The position numbers and the translations under genes were made by a program. The notes beneath the pieces were generated by a model. That model was not told where the DNA came from and did no database searches. It was given only the letters and a program-made list of their open reading frames with translations. This document shows positions 7,432 to 16,033 of a DNA stretch of 49,863 nt, piece after piece (positions within the stretch are counted from its first letter, which is position 1; the number at the start of each line of letters is the position of its first letter). Location: contig NZ_JAFFQD010000039.1 of assembly GCF_016918565.1 (NCBI RefSeq), forward strand, positions 1 to 49,863, in the 5' to 3' direction. This DNA comes from Desulfogranum marinum (GTDB taxonomy: Bacteria > Desulfobacterota > Desulfobulbia > Desulfobulbales > Desulfobulbaceae).

Positions 7432-7447
7432 TGGCACCTTCCCTGCA
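7432..7447 (+). promoter_or_regulatory. Possible sigma-54 (-24/-12) promoter
   Basis: TGGCAC at 7432-7437 and CTGCA at 7443-7447 place GG and GC with 10 bases between them, as sigma-54 requires. Only one base departs from the TTGC core. The transcript would start about 18 bases before the GTG start. The sigma factor RpoN is encoded in this window. No enhancer site was identified. Confidence 0.35.
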
Positions 7448-7476
7448 AGAAAAAAAATCATCCGGAGGGAAGAGGA

Positions 7477-9036
7477 GTGAAGAGACTGATTGTTCGCATG
7501 TTCTTCGTACTGGCAGTGACGATGTTGGCTTTGGGATCAACTACCCAGGCTGCAACGCTGAAACTAGCCATGGATGCCGACCCGGTGTCCCTTGATCCGC
7601 ATGTCCAGCTTTCCGGCGGCATGCTTCAATACTCACACATGGTTTTTGATCCATTGGTACGTTGGACCAAAGATGGTAAATTTGAGCCGCGACTGGCTGA
7701 AAAATGGGAACTGGTTAATCCAACAACCACCCGATTTTATCTTCGCAAAGGCGTCAAGTTTCATTCCGGCAACGATTTTACCGCTGAAGATGTTGTTTTC
7801 ACTCTGGCCCGTTTGAAAAAATCAGACGATTACAAAGGATTATTTGAAAACTTCGCCGAAGCGAAGGTCGTAGATCCACACACGGTAGACCTGATTACCA
7901 AAGAACCCTATGGTTTGGTAATGGCCATGGGAACGTATATCTTTCCCATGGACAAAAAGTTCTACACAGGCGCTGACGAGAAAAATGGGAAAACCAAAGA
8001 TCTCATCATTAAAACCGATTATTCCTTTGCCAACTTTAACGAGTCAGGTACCGGTCCGTTTACTGTGGCGGAAAGGGAGCAGGGGGTGAAAACCGTTTTC
8101 ACCCGCTTTGCCGGCTATTGGGATAAGAATACAGGCAACGTCAGCGAGATTATCCTCACCCCCATTTCTGAAAATCCAACCCGTGTTGCAGCCCTGCTTT
8201 CAGGTGATGTTGATTTCATCATGCCTGTTCCACCGACAGATCTTGAAAGGGTGGAAAAAACAGATGGCCTTCAACTGGTCACCATGTCCGGTTCCCGTAT
8301 CATTACGTTCCAGCTTAACCAGAAACGCCGTGAGGAATTCGCCAATGCCAAAGTTCGTCAGGCAATGGCGTATGCCTACAACAATGTCGGCGTGGCAGAC
8401 AAGATCATGAAAGGGTTTGCCACCCCCGCTGCGCAGAATTCTCCTCAAGGGTACCAGGGATACAACCCTGATCTGCAGCCTCGTTATGACCTGGACATGG
8501 CCAAAAAGCTGATGAAGGAAGCCGGCTATGAAAAGGGATTTGAGTGTACCATGATTGCGCCCAACAACCGTTATGTGAATGACGAGAAAATTGCCCAGGC
8601 ATTCGTGAACATGATGAGTAAAATCGGCATCAAGGTTAATTTGAAAACCATGCCAAAGGCTCAGTACTGGGATCAGTTCGACGCCCAGGTGGCAGACATC
8701 CAGATGATCGGTTGGCATTCAGATACGGAAGATTCCGCCAATTTCTTTGAATATCTCTACATGTGCCCCAACAAGGAAACCGGACGTGGTCAGTATAACT
8801 CCGGCAACTACTGTAACCAGGAAGTTGACGACCTGACACTTGCCTCCAACAGCGAGACCGATACTGCCAAACGTTCGGCTATGCTGCAGAAGATCGAAAA
8901 AATATTGTTTGATGATGCCGCTTTTATTCCTCTGCATTGGCAGAACTTATCCTGGGCATCCAAGGATAATATGAACACAGAGGACATTGTCAATGTGATG
9001 AACTTTCCATATTTTGGAGACCTGACAATTAAATAG
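7477..9036 (+). CDS. Peptide/nickel-type ABC transporter substrate-binding protein (family 5)
   Basis: A 519-residue periplasmic binding protein of the DppA/OppA family. The GTG at 7477 is preferred: GGAGGGAAGAGGA precedes it, and it begins a signal peptide (VKRLIVRMFFVLAVTMLALG, cleavage near TTQA-A). An upstream in-frame ATG at 7369 would add 36 residues unlike a signal peptide. Mature hallmarks are MDADPVSLDPH, LAEKWE, YLRKGVKFHSG, AEDVVFTLARLK, GTGPF, and a C-terminal PLHWQ. There is no lipobox, so the protein should be soluble in the periplasm. It is the first gene of a five-gene importer and is separated from the permeases by a hairpin, giving excess binding protein. The ligand (dipeptide, oligopeptide or metal chelate) cannot be decided. 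Confidence 0.9.
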   Translation: MKRLIVRMFFVLAVTMLALGSTTQAATLKLAMDADPVSLDPHVQLSGGMLQYSHMVFDPLVRWTKDGKFEPRLAEKWELVNPTTTRFYLRKGVKFHSGNDFTAEDVVFTLARLKKSDDYKGLFENFAEAKVVDPHTVDLITKEPYGLVMAMGTYIFPMDKKFYTGADEKNGKTKDLIIKTDYSFANFNESGTGPFTVAEREQGVKTVFTRFAGYWDKNTGNVSEIILTPISENPTRVAALLSGDVDFIMPVPPTDLERVEKTDGLQLVTMSGSRIITFQLNQKRREEFANAKVRQAMAYAYNNVGVADKIMKGFATPAAQNSPQGYQGYNPDLQPRYDLDMAKKLMKEAGYEKGFECTMIAPNNRYVNDEKIAQAFVNMMSKIGIKVNLKTMPKAQYWDQFDAQVADIQMIGWHSDTEDSANFFEYLYMCPNKETGRGQYNSGNYCNQEVDDLTLASNSETDTAKRSAMLQKIEKILFDDAAFIPLHWQNLSWASKDNMNTEDIVNVMNFPYFGDLTIK

Positions 9037-9072
9037 CCTGTAATGTCTGCAGGTTGATGAATATCTTTTTTT

Positions 9073-9105
9073 AAAGGGAACCCGGCCTGGCCGGTGTTCC
9101 CTTTT
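9073..9105 (+). terminator. Hairpin after binding-protein gene
   Basis: aaagggaac and gttccctttt form the outer stem around an inner CCGG/CCGG arm, followed by tctt. It lies between the binding protein and the first permease gene. It probably stabilises or attenuates the transcript so that the binding protein is made in excess. Confidence 0.65.
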
Positions 9106-9125
9106 CTTGTATTGAGCATTCTGCC

Positions 9126-10103
9126 ATGTTTGCATTTACCGTTAGAAGAGTTGCCCAGGCCATACTGGTAATGTTGATTATCAGCTTTATCGGCTTTTCG
9201 ATAAAACATAATTTCGGCGACCCTGTACGTGAGTTGGTCGGGGAAAGGGTCACGCCCCAGGAGCGCGCTGAAATCCGTGAGAAGTTGGGGCTTAATGACC
9301 CTTTTCTTGTTCAATATGGACGATTTTTACAAAGTGCGGTCCATGGAGATCTTGGTCGATCCTTTTTTTTCAAAAAACCAGTCACTGAAGTCATCTTGGC
9401 TAAGGCACCTGCCACACTGGAGCTGGTTTTTTGCGCCTCGCTGATTGTTATCGGCCTTTCCATTCCCATGGGGATTTATTCGGCAATACACCCCAAGCGG
9501 TTTTTCAGCCGTTTGATAATGGGGTTTTCCATCGTTGGCGTATCGGTGCCGGTTTTTCTCACCGCCATCCTGCTGATCTATATTTTTTCCGTTGAGCTGG
9601 GCTGGCTGCCCAGTTTTGGTCGTGGTGAAACCGTGCGTCTCTTTGGCTTCTGGGATTCCGGGCTGTTGACCCGTGACGGATTGCTTCATCTTATTATGCC
9701 GTCGATCGCACTTTCCTCAATAATGCTGCCGCTGTTTATTCGTCTTATTCGCTCAGAGATGATGGAAGTGCTGGAAACGGAATATGTGAAATTTGCCTGG
9801 GCCAAAGGACTTAAGCCACGGCGTGTATGGTATGTCCATGCCTTTAAGAATACCCTGCTACCGGTTATAACCGTTGGTGGCGTGCAGTTGGGGATTATGG
9901 TTGCCTTTACTATTCTCACAGAAACCGTGTTCCAATGGCAGGGAATGGGGGCAATGTTCATAGAGTCCGTTTCCCGGGCTGATACTGCGCTGATGGTTTC
10001 CTATATCGTGGTGGTTGGTTTTATTTTTGTGGTGGTTAATACAATGGTTGATTTAATCTACGGGATTGTAAATCCGACCGTTAGAATTGCAGGGAGGAAA
10101 TAA
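9126..10103 (+). CDS. DppB-like ABC transporter permease
   Basis: A 325-residue inner-membrane permease of the DppB/OppB/NikB family. The N-terminus MFAFTVRRVAQAILVMLIIS is the first membrane segment, followed by a periplasmic loop with GDPVRELVGE and LGLNDPFLVQYGRFL. Five further helices follow. The EAA loop that contacts the ATPase is seen in ETEYVKFAWAKGLKPRRVWYVHAFKNTLLPV. It is followed by the family motif ETVFQWQGMG. It forms the membrane channel with the next gene, whose ATG follows three bases after this stop. Confidence 0.92.
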   Translation: MFAFTVRRVAQAILVMLIISFIGFSIKHNFGDPVRELVGERVTPQERAEIREKLGLNDPFLVQYGRFLQSAVHGDLGRSFFFKKPVTEVILAKAPATLELVFCASLIVIGLSIPMGIYSAIHPKRFFSRLIMGFSIVGVSVPVFLTAILLIYIFSVELGWLPSFGRGETVRLFGFWDSGLLTRDGLLHLIMPSIALSSIMLPLFIRLIRSEMMEVLETEYVKFAWAKGLKPRRVWYVHAFKNTLLPVITVGGVQLGIMVAFTILTETVFQWQGMGAMFIESVSRADTALMVSYIVVVGFIFVVVNTMVDLIYGIVNPTVRIAGRK

Positions 10104-10106
10104 GAT

Positions 10107-11021
10107 ATGGCCTTTTTGCGAAGAATTCAGCGATCTGATTTCATCTATTATTTTTTCCGGGACCCCGTAGCCTATATTTCTTTTTTTATCCTGCTCGCTC
10201 TTTTTGTCAGTGCCTTTGCTGCTCCTCTTATCGCGCCTCACAATCCTTACGATCCAACGACCATTGATATCATGGATTCAGAGCTGCCGCCTGTCTGGTC
10301 CAGTGAAGGGTCTGCTCGGTTTTTACTGGGGACCGATGATATGGGCAGGGATATGCTCTCCACCATGCTGTACGGCATGCGCATTTCCATCATTATCGGC
10401 CTTGGCGCCGTCTTCCTCCAGGCAGCAATAGGCATAGTGGTTGGTCTTTTATCGGGCTACATAAGAAGGTTGGATGCGATTCTGATGCGTATTGCAGATG
10501 TACAGCTTTCTTTTTCCACCTATATGATAGCCATCTTTATCGGGGCGACTTTTCAGATGATGTTCGGGGTCGCAAACTACGAAAAGATTGCCGCTCCGCT
10601 GTTGATATTTATTATCGGGCTGGCTGAGTGGCCCCAGTATGCGAGAACCGTTCGTGCGTCCGTTCTTGCTGAGCGGCGAAAGGAGTATGTCGAAGCTGCC
10701 AGGGTTATCGGTCTGTCCAGGTTACGGATTATGTGGCGCCATATTTTGCCGAACACGCTATCGCCAGTCCTGGTTATTTCGACGGTGCAGGTGGCCAATG
10801 CAATCATGAGTGAGGCCGCACTTTCTTTTCTTGGGCTGGGGATGCCTCAAAATAAACCATCACTTGGCTCGCTCATCACGTCCGGGTTTGAATACATTTT
10901 TTCCGGCACCTGGTGGATTACTATTTTTCCGGGCATACTGCTAGTGGTACTGGTACTGGTGATCAATCTGTTGGGTGATTGGATCAGAGATTACCTCAAC
11001 CCTAAGCTTTATAAAGGATAA
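10107..11021 (+). CDS. DppC-like ABC transporter permease
   Basis: A 304-residue partner permease of the DppC/OppC family. The N-terminal cytoplasmic segment ends in DFIYYFFRDPVAYISFF before the first helix. The signature LLGTDDMGRDMLSTMLYGMRIS is intact. The EAA loop lies in KEYVEAARVIGLSRLRIMWRHILPNTLSPV, and SEAALSFLGLGMP is the family C-terminal motif. It lies within a tightly spaced operon and ends four bases before the GTG of the first ATPase gene. Confidence 0.92.
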   Translation: MAFLRRIQRSDFIYYFFRDPVAYISFFILLALFVSAFAAPLIAPHNPYDPTTIDIMDSELPPVWSSEGSARFLLGTDDMGRDMLSTMLYGMRISIIIGLGAVFLQAAIGIVVGLLSGYIRRLDAILMRIADVQLSFSTYMIAIFIGATFQMMFGVANYEKIAAPLLIFIIGLAEWPQYARTVRASVLAERRKEYVEAARVIGLSRLRIMWRHILPNTLSPVLVISTVQVANAIMSEAALSFLGLGMPQNKPSLGSLITSGFEYIFSGTWWITIFPGILLVVLVLVINLLGDWIRDYLNPKLYKG

Positions 11022-11024
11022 GTT

Positions 11025-11984
11025 GTGGATAAACTGCTTACCATCAACAATCTTAACGTTGATTTTACTCTTCGCTCTACAACCCTGAGGGCTGTCAATA
11101 ATGTCAGCCTTTCGGTGAATAAAAGCGAGAGGTTAGGGATTGTTGGCGAATCAGGTGCCGGAAAATCGGTGCTCGGTTTTTCAATAATCAACCTGATTTC
11201 CAAGCCGGGTCGCATCGCTTCCGGTACCGTCATGCTACAGGGGGAAGAAATTTCTTCCTATACCTATGAGCAGATGCGGCAAATTCGCGGCAACCGGATC
11301 AGCATGATTTTTCAGGATCCGATGATGACCCTCAATCCGGTACTCACCATTGGCGAACAGATGCGGGAAACCATCAATGCCCATGCAAGTATGAGTGCAG
11401 CCGATGTGGATGCGATCTGCCTGGAAAAGTTACGCAAGGTGTATATTCCGTCACCGGAAAAACGCCTTGATCAATATCCACATGAGTTTTCAGGGGGAAT
11501 GCGGCAGCGTATTATTATTGCCATCTCGCTTTTGACAAACCCTTCTTTGATTATTGCGGATGAGCCGACCACTGCCCTGGATGTGACCATTCAGGCTGAG
11601 ATTATGGACCTGTTGCTGGAATTGTGTGAAACAGAACACATGGGTCTCATTCTTATTACCCATGATCTGGCGGTAGTTTCTCAAGTCACCCAGCGCATCG
11701 CCGTTATGTATGCCGGATCTATCGTGGAGCAGGGTGCTACCGAACAACTCATTACCAACCCGCAGCATCCGTACACAAAAGGTCTGCTGGGTGCGTTGCC
11801 TCAAAGAGCTTCCCGTGACGGTCGATTAAATCAGATTCCAGGAGTTATGCCGGGGCTGGCTAAAATACCGGAAGGCTGCTCTTTTCGAAATCGATGCTCT
11901 TTGGCTGCAGATATTTGTCTAACTCAACCTGTGCTTGAAGAGAAAACATCAGGTAGCCAAGTTGCCTGTCATATGGTGAAATAA
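11025..11984 (+). CDS. DppD-like ABC transporter ATP-binding protein
   Basis: A 319-residue ATPase of the oligopeptide/dipeptide importer group. Walker A is GESGAGKSVL, the Q-loop is MIFQDPMMTLNP, the signature is FSGGMRQRIIIA, Walker B is LIIADEPTTALD, and the switch His is in LITHDLAVV. The C-terminal extension has the cysteine pattern IPEGCSFRNRC-x5-IC-x15-C, known in this family to bind an Fe-S cluster. Translation starts at GTG 11025, just after the permease stop and a GGATAAG stretch, so it is coupled. It pairs with the second ATPase to power uptake. Confidence 0.92.
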   Translation: MDKLLTINNLNVDFTLRSTTLRAVNNVSLSVNKSERLGIVGESGAGKSVLGFSIINLISKPGRIASGTVMLQGEEISSYTYEQMRQIRGNRISMIFQDPMMTLNPVLTIGEQMRETINAHASMSAADVDAICLEKLRKVYIPSPEKRLDQYPHEFSGGMRQRIIIAISLLTNPSLIIADEPTTALDVTIQAEIMDLLLELCETEHMGLILITHDLAVVSQVTQRIAVMYAGSIVEQGATEQLITNPQHPYTKGLLGALPQRASRDGRLNQIPGVMPGLAKIPEGCSFRNRCSLAADICLTQPVLEEKTSGSQVACHMVK

Positions 11985-12090
11985 TGGTATCTTTTATGTT
12001 GTTATACAGGCTTCAGGCCGTGGAATTGTATTGCTCCATGTGTATCGAAATTGAGAAAAAAGGCCGGCAAAGAAAGGAGGGGTGCTGATA

Positions 12091-13101
12091 ATGGATCCTT
12101 TGGTTTTGGTAAGCATCCGTAATCTTGTCAAACGCTTTGATATCACCGGTGGCTGGTTGGACCAGTTCCGTTTTTCCGGCGGCAAGATTTCCAAAGAAAG
12201 AACTGTTGTTCGAGCTGTAAACGGCGTTAGCATTGATGTGGCCCAAGGAGAGACTGTCAGCGTGGTGGGTGAGTCGGGATGCGGAAAGTCGACCCTGGCA
12301 AGAACCGTTATGGGGCTCTATCCTGCTGAAGAGGGTGAGGTGTATTATAAAAACACCCGGATCGATAACCTCAGTGAGGCGCAGCGCCAGCCGTTTCGTG
12401 CACGCATGCAGATGGTTTTTCAGGATCCGTATGCCTCATTAAATCCCCGTATGACACTGGGGGAAATTTTACGTGAACCTATTCGTTTTCATCAACCCAA
12501 GCTGGACAAGGGGGCTGTAGCTGAAAAGGTTGCCCTGGTGATGGAGCAGGTAGGCATAGATCCTGATTGGCATACCCGATATCCGCATGAGCTTTCAGGC
12601 GGGCAGCGACAGCGTATCTCTATTGCCCGAGCACTGACAGTGGAACCGGAATTTATAGTTGCCGATGAGCCCATAGCAGCGCTTGATGTTTCTATTCAGG
12701 CCCAAATCCTCAATTTAATGATGGACCTCCAGGAACAGAACAACCTGACCTACCTTTTTATCAGTCACGATTTATCAGTGGTAGAGCATATTTCAAAGAG
12801 GGTAGCTGTGATGTATCTTGGTTCCATGTGTGAACTTGCTCAGGCCGAAGAGCTTTTTCAGCGGCCCCGGCACCCATATACCCAGGCTTTGTTATCGGCA
12901 ATACCGAAGTTGGGAAAGGCAGCTTCCCATGAAAAATTAACCGGTGATGTTCCTTCCCCAATCAACCTGCCTCCAGGTTGTGTGTTCCATACTCGCTGCC
13001 GACATGCCAATGATCGCTGCCGTCTGGAAATTCCACAATTGCTGACTGTAGAAGGTGGCACGCAAGTAGCCTGTCATGGGGTAGAGGAAGGGCGGCTTTA
13101 A
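12091..13101 (+). CDS. DppF-like ABC transporter ATP-binding protein
   Basis: The second ATPase (336 residues) of the importer. The ATG at 12091 is preferred over the GTG at 12082, because AGGAGG at 12075-12080 is 10 bases from the ATG but only one base from the GTG. Walker A is GESGCGKSTL, the Q-loop MVFQDPYASLNP, the signature LSGGQRQRISIA, Walker B FIVADEPIAALD and the switch His FISHDLSVV. The C-terminal cysteines PPGCVFHTRCRHANDRC match the family Fe-S motif. An insertion before Walker A (residues about 12-45) is typical of DppF. A gap of about 100 bases separates it from the first ATPase gene. Confidence 0.92.
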   Translation: MDPLVLVSIRNLVKRFDITGGWLDQFRFSGGKISKERTVVRAVNGVSIDVAQGETVSVVGESGCGKSTLARTVMGLYPAEEGEVYYKNTRIDNLSEAQRQPFRARMQMVFQDPYASLNPRMTLGEILREPIRFHQPKLDKGAVAEKVALVMEQVGIDPDWHTRYPHELSGGQRQRISIARALTVEPEFIVADEPIAALDVSIQAQILNLMMDLQEQNNLTYLFISHDLSVVEHISKRVAVMYLGSMCELAQAEELFQRPRHPYTQALLSAIPKLGKAASHEKLTGDVPSPINLPPGCVFHTRCRHANDRCRLEIPQLLTVEGGTQVACHGVEEGRL

Positions 13102-13253
13102 ATAAATTTATTGTATCTATATCGGCCCTTCTGCAAGGGAGGCCCTGTTTTCTATGATTTGTTCTCAACATGGGGCGTATTCGAAAGTACAGTCTTTCAC
13201 AACACTCTCTCCTCATTGTACACATTTATTTTTTTTTACTTATAGATGAATCC

Positions 13254-14531
13254 ATGTCTGTACCCAAAAAACTGTATATTGAATCAACCACCCGCTGTAA
13301 CTTGGCCTGTGATAAATGTATAAAGCAGATGCCTGGAAATCGTATATCCAATGAAGATTTACCGCTTCCATTGTTTGAAAAGCTGCTTCCCGAATTGGGT
13401 GAGGTGGATACGCTGATTTTAAATGGGATTGGTGAACCTCTGCTTCATCCGAATTTGGTCGAAATGGTGGCAAAAGCCAGGGCAGTGATGAAACGTGACG
13501 GGGTGATTGGTTTTCAAAGCAATGGTGTCCTCATGTCCACAACCATGGCTGAAAAACTGGTGGAAGCAGGACTCTCTTCAGTATGTTTTTCATTGGACGG
13601 GTTGCAGGGAGAGGGGGAAGGTAACAGTGTGAGCTCGCCCAGTTCGCTTTCAGTGGCCAGGGCGCTTGGTAATCTGCGGCCATTTATACGTCAAAAAGAA
13701 GTACAGACCGGGCTCGAAATTGTAGTGAGTCAGGATAATGTTGAAGCATTACCTGATTTGATACAATGGGGCGCTGATCAGGGCGTGAATTATATTTTGG
13801 TGAGTCACCTGTTTGCTTATGATAAGGAGATGACCAACAAGAGTCTGTTTAGTCCTATTACTCAGGAAGTGCTTACTCTTTTTGTCAAATACCAGGAACT
13901 TGCTCGGCAACAAGGAATCGATCTTGTGCGTGGATTGCACGCACATGTGAAGTTCAACAGAGCTGCACCGGATAAGCAGGCACTTGAACTGCTTGCCCAA
14001 ATGCGCAAACAAGCCCAGGCAAAGGATATCTATCTTCATTGGGCGGACCTGCTTGAATATGACGCAGAGCAAATGGACCACACTTCGGCTCTTTTTGCTA
14101 CGGCCCAACAGGTAGCACTGGCCCGGGGAATTGCTCTGGAATTACCGCCATTGCAGGCCGAGCACAATCGTTCATGCCTTTTTATTGAGGATCAGGCAGC
14201 ATTTATCGGCACCAGGGGCGAAGTTATGCCCTGTCATTTCCTTTGGCACTCCTATTCCTGCATGGGGGGCAATGAAGTGATTGATGTCCAGCAGTGGGAT
14301 TTCGGCAATCTTCACGACCGTTCATTGACTGCTATTTGGGAGGGGGATGAATATAAGCGGTTTCGGGAAGAAGCACGCAGGGCCGAATATTCCAGGTGCT
14401 GGAGTTGTCCCCAGAGTCCATGTGCAGATATCGTCAACAACAACAATCTGCTCACCGCCAATGACTGTCATGGCAGTATTGTTCCCTGCGGTCATTGCCG
14501 TTGGTCCATTGGTGGCTTGCGATGTCTTTAA
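13254..14531 (+). CDS. Radical SAM/SPASM domain protein, possible metalloenzyme maturase
   Basis: A 425-residue radical SAM enzyme with a SPASM extension. The cluster motif is C-NLA-C-DK-C in STTRCNLACDKCIKQMPG near residue 15. The ATG at 13254 is chosen because it gives the short lead-in usual for the fold; upstream codons look non-coding. The C-terminal part carries many cysteines (CLFIE, VMPCHF, CWSCPQSPCADI, NDCHGSIVPCGHCRWS, LRC), enough for two auxiliary Fe-S clusters. This pattern resembles a subgroup described as putative metalloenzyme maturases; that assignment is from memory and tentative. It follows the peptide/nickel-type importer in the same direction and may be cotranscribed with it. 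A strong terminator follows. Confidence 0.8.
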   Translation: MSVPKKLYIESTTRCNLACDKCIKQMPGNRISNEDLPLPLFEKLLPELGEVDTLILNGIGEPLLHPNLVEMVAKARAVMKRDGVIGFQSNGVLMSTTMAEKLVEAGLSSVCFSLDGLQGEGEGNSVSSPSSLSVARALGNLRPFIRQKEVQTGLEIVVSQDNVEALPDLIQWGADQGVNYILVSHLFAYDKEMTNKSLFSPITQEVLTLFVKYQELARQQGIDLVRGLHAHVKFNRAAPDKQALELLAQMRKQAQAKDIYLHWADLLEYDAEQMDHTSALFATAQQVALARGIALELPPLQAEHNRSCLFIEDQAAFIGTRGEVMPCHFLWHSYSCMGGNEVIDVQQWDFGNLHDRSLTAIWEGDEYKRFREEARRAEYSRCWSCPQSPCADIVNNNNLLTANDCHGSIVPCGHCRWSIGGLRCL

Positions 14532-14579
14532 CCAGGGTTTCTCATCTGTAAAAAATAAAGCTTTATTTCTATAAACAAT

Positions 14580-14612
14580 AAAGGGCTCTCTCAATAGCTG
14601 AGAGAGCCCTTT
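14580..14612. terminator. Bidirectional intrinsic terminator
   Basis: aagggctctctca and tgagagagccctt form a perfect 13-bp stem around a short loop. A-rich sequence lies on the left and T residues on the right, so it can serve both the radical SAM gene and the opposing universal stress gene. Confidence 0.85.
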
Positions 14613-14692
14613 GGTGTTGGAAGCCGGATCAGTAACAATCAGAGTAGAGATTCAGAAAACCAGAGCTATGAGTTTACTACGCTAGTGCCCGT

Positions 14693-15133
14693 TTATTTAA
14701 AGGGATTATAGGTGAGTGTCGGGCACGGAGCATTTTTGACCACCCTTTCAGCGACACTGCCAAGCCACATTTTTTCCAGGCCTTTTCTGCCATGGGTGCC
14801 GATGATGATCATATCTGCGTTGTTCTTTTCAGCATAGGCACAAATGCCTTCAACCACATCTCCATTAAGCACTTTGCCCAGACAGGGTGTTTCGCTGGTG
14901 TTATTTTTTGTGACCAGGTTATCCATTTTTTCCTGCGAAAGTTCCATCATTTGGGGAACAAAGTGTTTGATCGTCGGCCCCATGTAGTCGCCGTAGATAT
15001 TTACTTCCTCCACGACATGAAGAAAATGGAGTGTGGCATTGAGTTTTTTTGCCATGTTGAGGGCATATGCCACAACCTTGTCAGTATGGGAGAGGAAATC
15101 GATCGGGACAATAATCGTACTGTTTGTTTGCAT
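14693..15133 (-). CDS. Universal stress protein (UspA family)
   Basis: A 146-residue single Usp domain. The start at 15133 is chosen because AGGTG lies just upstream and the protein then opens with MQTNSTIIVPIDFLSHTDK, the usual first strand. The ATP-binding signature G-2x-G-9x-G-S is seen in GTHGRKGLEKMWLGSVAERV, with IIVPIDF at the N-terminus. Such proteins bind ATP, dimerise in the cytoplasm and aid stress survival; the precise role is unknown. It is alone and converges with the radical SAM gene across a shared terminator. Confidence 0.9.
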   Translation of the reverse strand: MQTNSTIIVPIDFLSHTDKVVAYALNMAKKLNATLHFLHVVEEVNIYGDYMGPTIKHFVPQMMELSQEKMDNLVTKNNTSETPCLGKVLNGDVVEGICAYAEKNNADMIIIGTHGRKGLEKMWLGSVAERVVKNAPCPTLTYNPFK

Positions 15134-15279
15134 GGCACACCTCATTATGTGGAGTGAGTTAATGATGATACCAACGGGACAGGTGGTCAAAAAAAACGTC
15201 ATTATGTTTGTAGGTGCTTTGTGTTATTATCGTCATTATTGTTTGAAATCACAATAAAAAAATACAGAAAACAAAAGAT

Positions 15280-15900
15280 TTACATCCCTTTTCCCTGGAA
15301 GATGAGAGCGGTGCCCAGCGTAAACATAATGAGGCCGACCAGTACATCGAGAATTTTCCACGACAAGGTGTTTTGAAAAAAGGGCGCAAGTTTGCTTCCA
15401 CCAAAACCAAGTGTGAAAAACCATATAAAAGATGCCGATATGGCGCCGGCAGTAAACAGGAGGCGTTCACTGCCGCCAAAGCGGCTGCCGATACTGCCGA
15501 CCAATATCATCGTATCCAGGTAGACATGAGGGTTAAGGAGGGTAACAGCTAAAGTCGCTCCAATAGCCGCAGTGAAGGAACGGCAGGTAGGTTCGGTATG
15601 TTCCAATTTTTGTGTATTACAGGCACAGGCTGAACGTAGGGAGCGGGCGGCGTACCAGAACAGAAAAAGTGCTCCTCCCCATAGGGTGATCTCTGTGAGT
15701 AGAGGGTTGGTTGATATGACGGCGCCCACACCTGAAACTCCGGCAATGATGAGGAGTGCGTCACAGAGGCAGCAGATAAGGACAATGGTGAGTATGTTAT
15801 TTTTTTTAATTCCATTGCTGAGGACAAAAGCATTTTGTGCGCCGATGGCAATAATCAACGCTGCTCCTGTTGCCAGTCCGTTAAAAAATGGCATGATCAT
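15280..15900 (-). CDS. argO: LysE/ArgO-type amino-acid exporter
   Basis: A 206-residue inner-membrane protein of the LysE superfamily with about six hydrophobic segments. The opening GLATGAALIIAIGAQNAFVLSNGI contains the family GAQNAFVL motif. LICCLCDALLIIAGVSGVG and LLNPHVYLDTMILVGSIG are the other conserved blocks. ArgO exports arginine, LysE arginine and lysine. The gene is divergent from an ArgP-like regulator, the standard arrangement, so it is expected to be induced when basic amino acids build up. This complements the large arginine and diaminopimelate gene cluster further right. Confidence 0.88.
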   Translation of the reverse strand: MIMPFFNGLATGAALIIAIGAQNAFVLSNGIKKNNILTIVLICCLCDALLIIAGVSGVGAVISTNPLLTEITLWGGALFLFWYAARSLRSACACNTQKLEHTEPTCRSFTAAIGATLAVTLLNPHVYLDTMILVGSIGSRFGGSERLLFTAGAISASFIWFFTLGFGGSKLAPFFQNTLSWKILDVLVGLIMFTLGTALIFQGKGM

Positions 15901-16033
15901 TCTTTTTCCGGTGTTTTATGATTGTTACGCGCAATTTTTTGTTCGTTTTTGAGCTGGGCCGAAGATATTCAACAATTTTGTTTTTGTAAAATTAATAGTT
16001 TTTATTATCCATTAGCAGCGTTAATAGTAAGGC

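Noticed and set aside
7369-7476. Upstream ATG start for the ABC binding protein
   Set aside because: The extra 36 residues are not signal-like, and a clear Shine-Dalgarno plus signal peptide start at GTG 7477.
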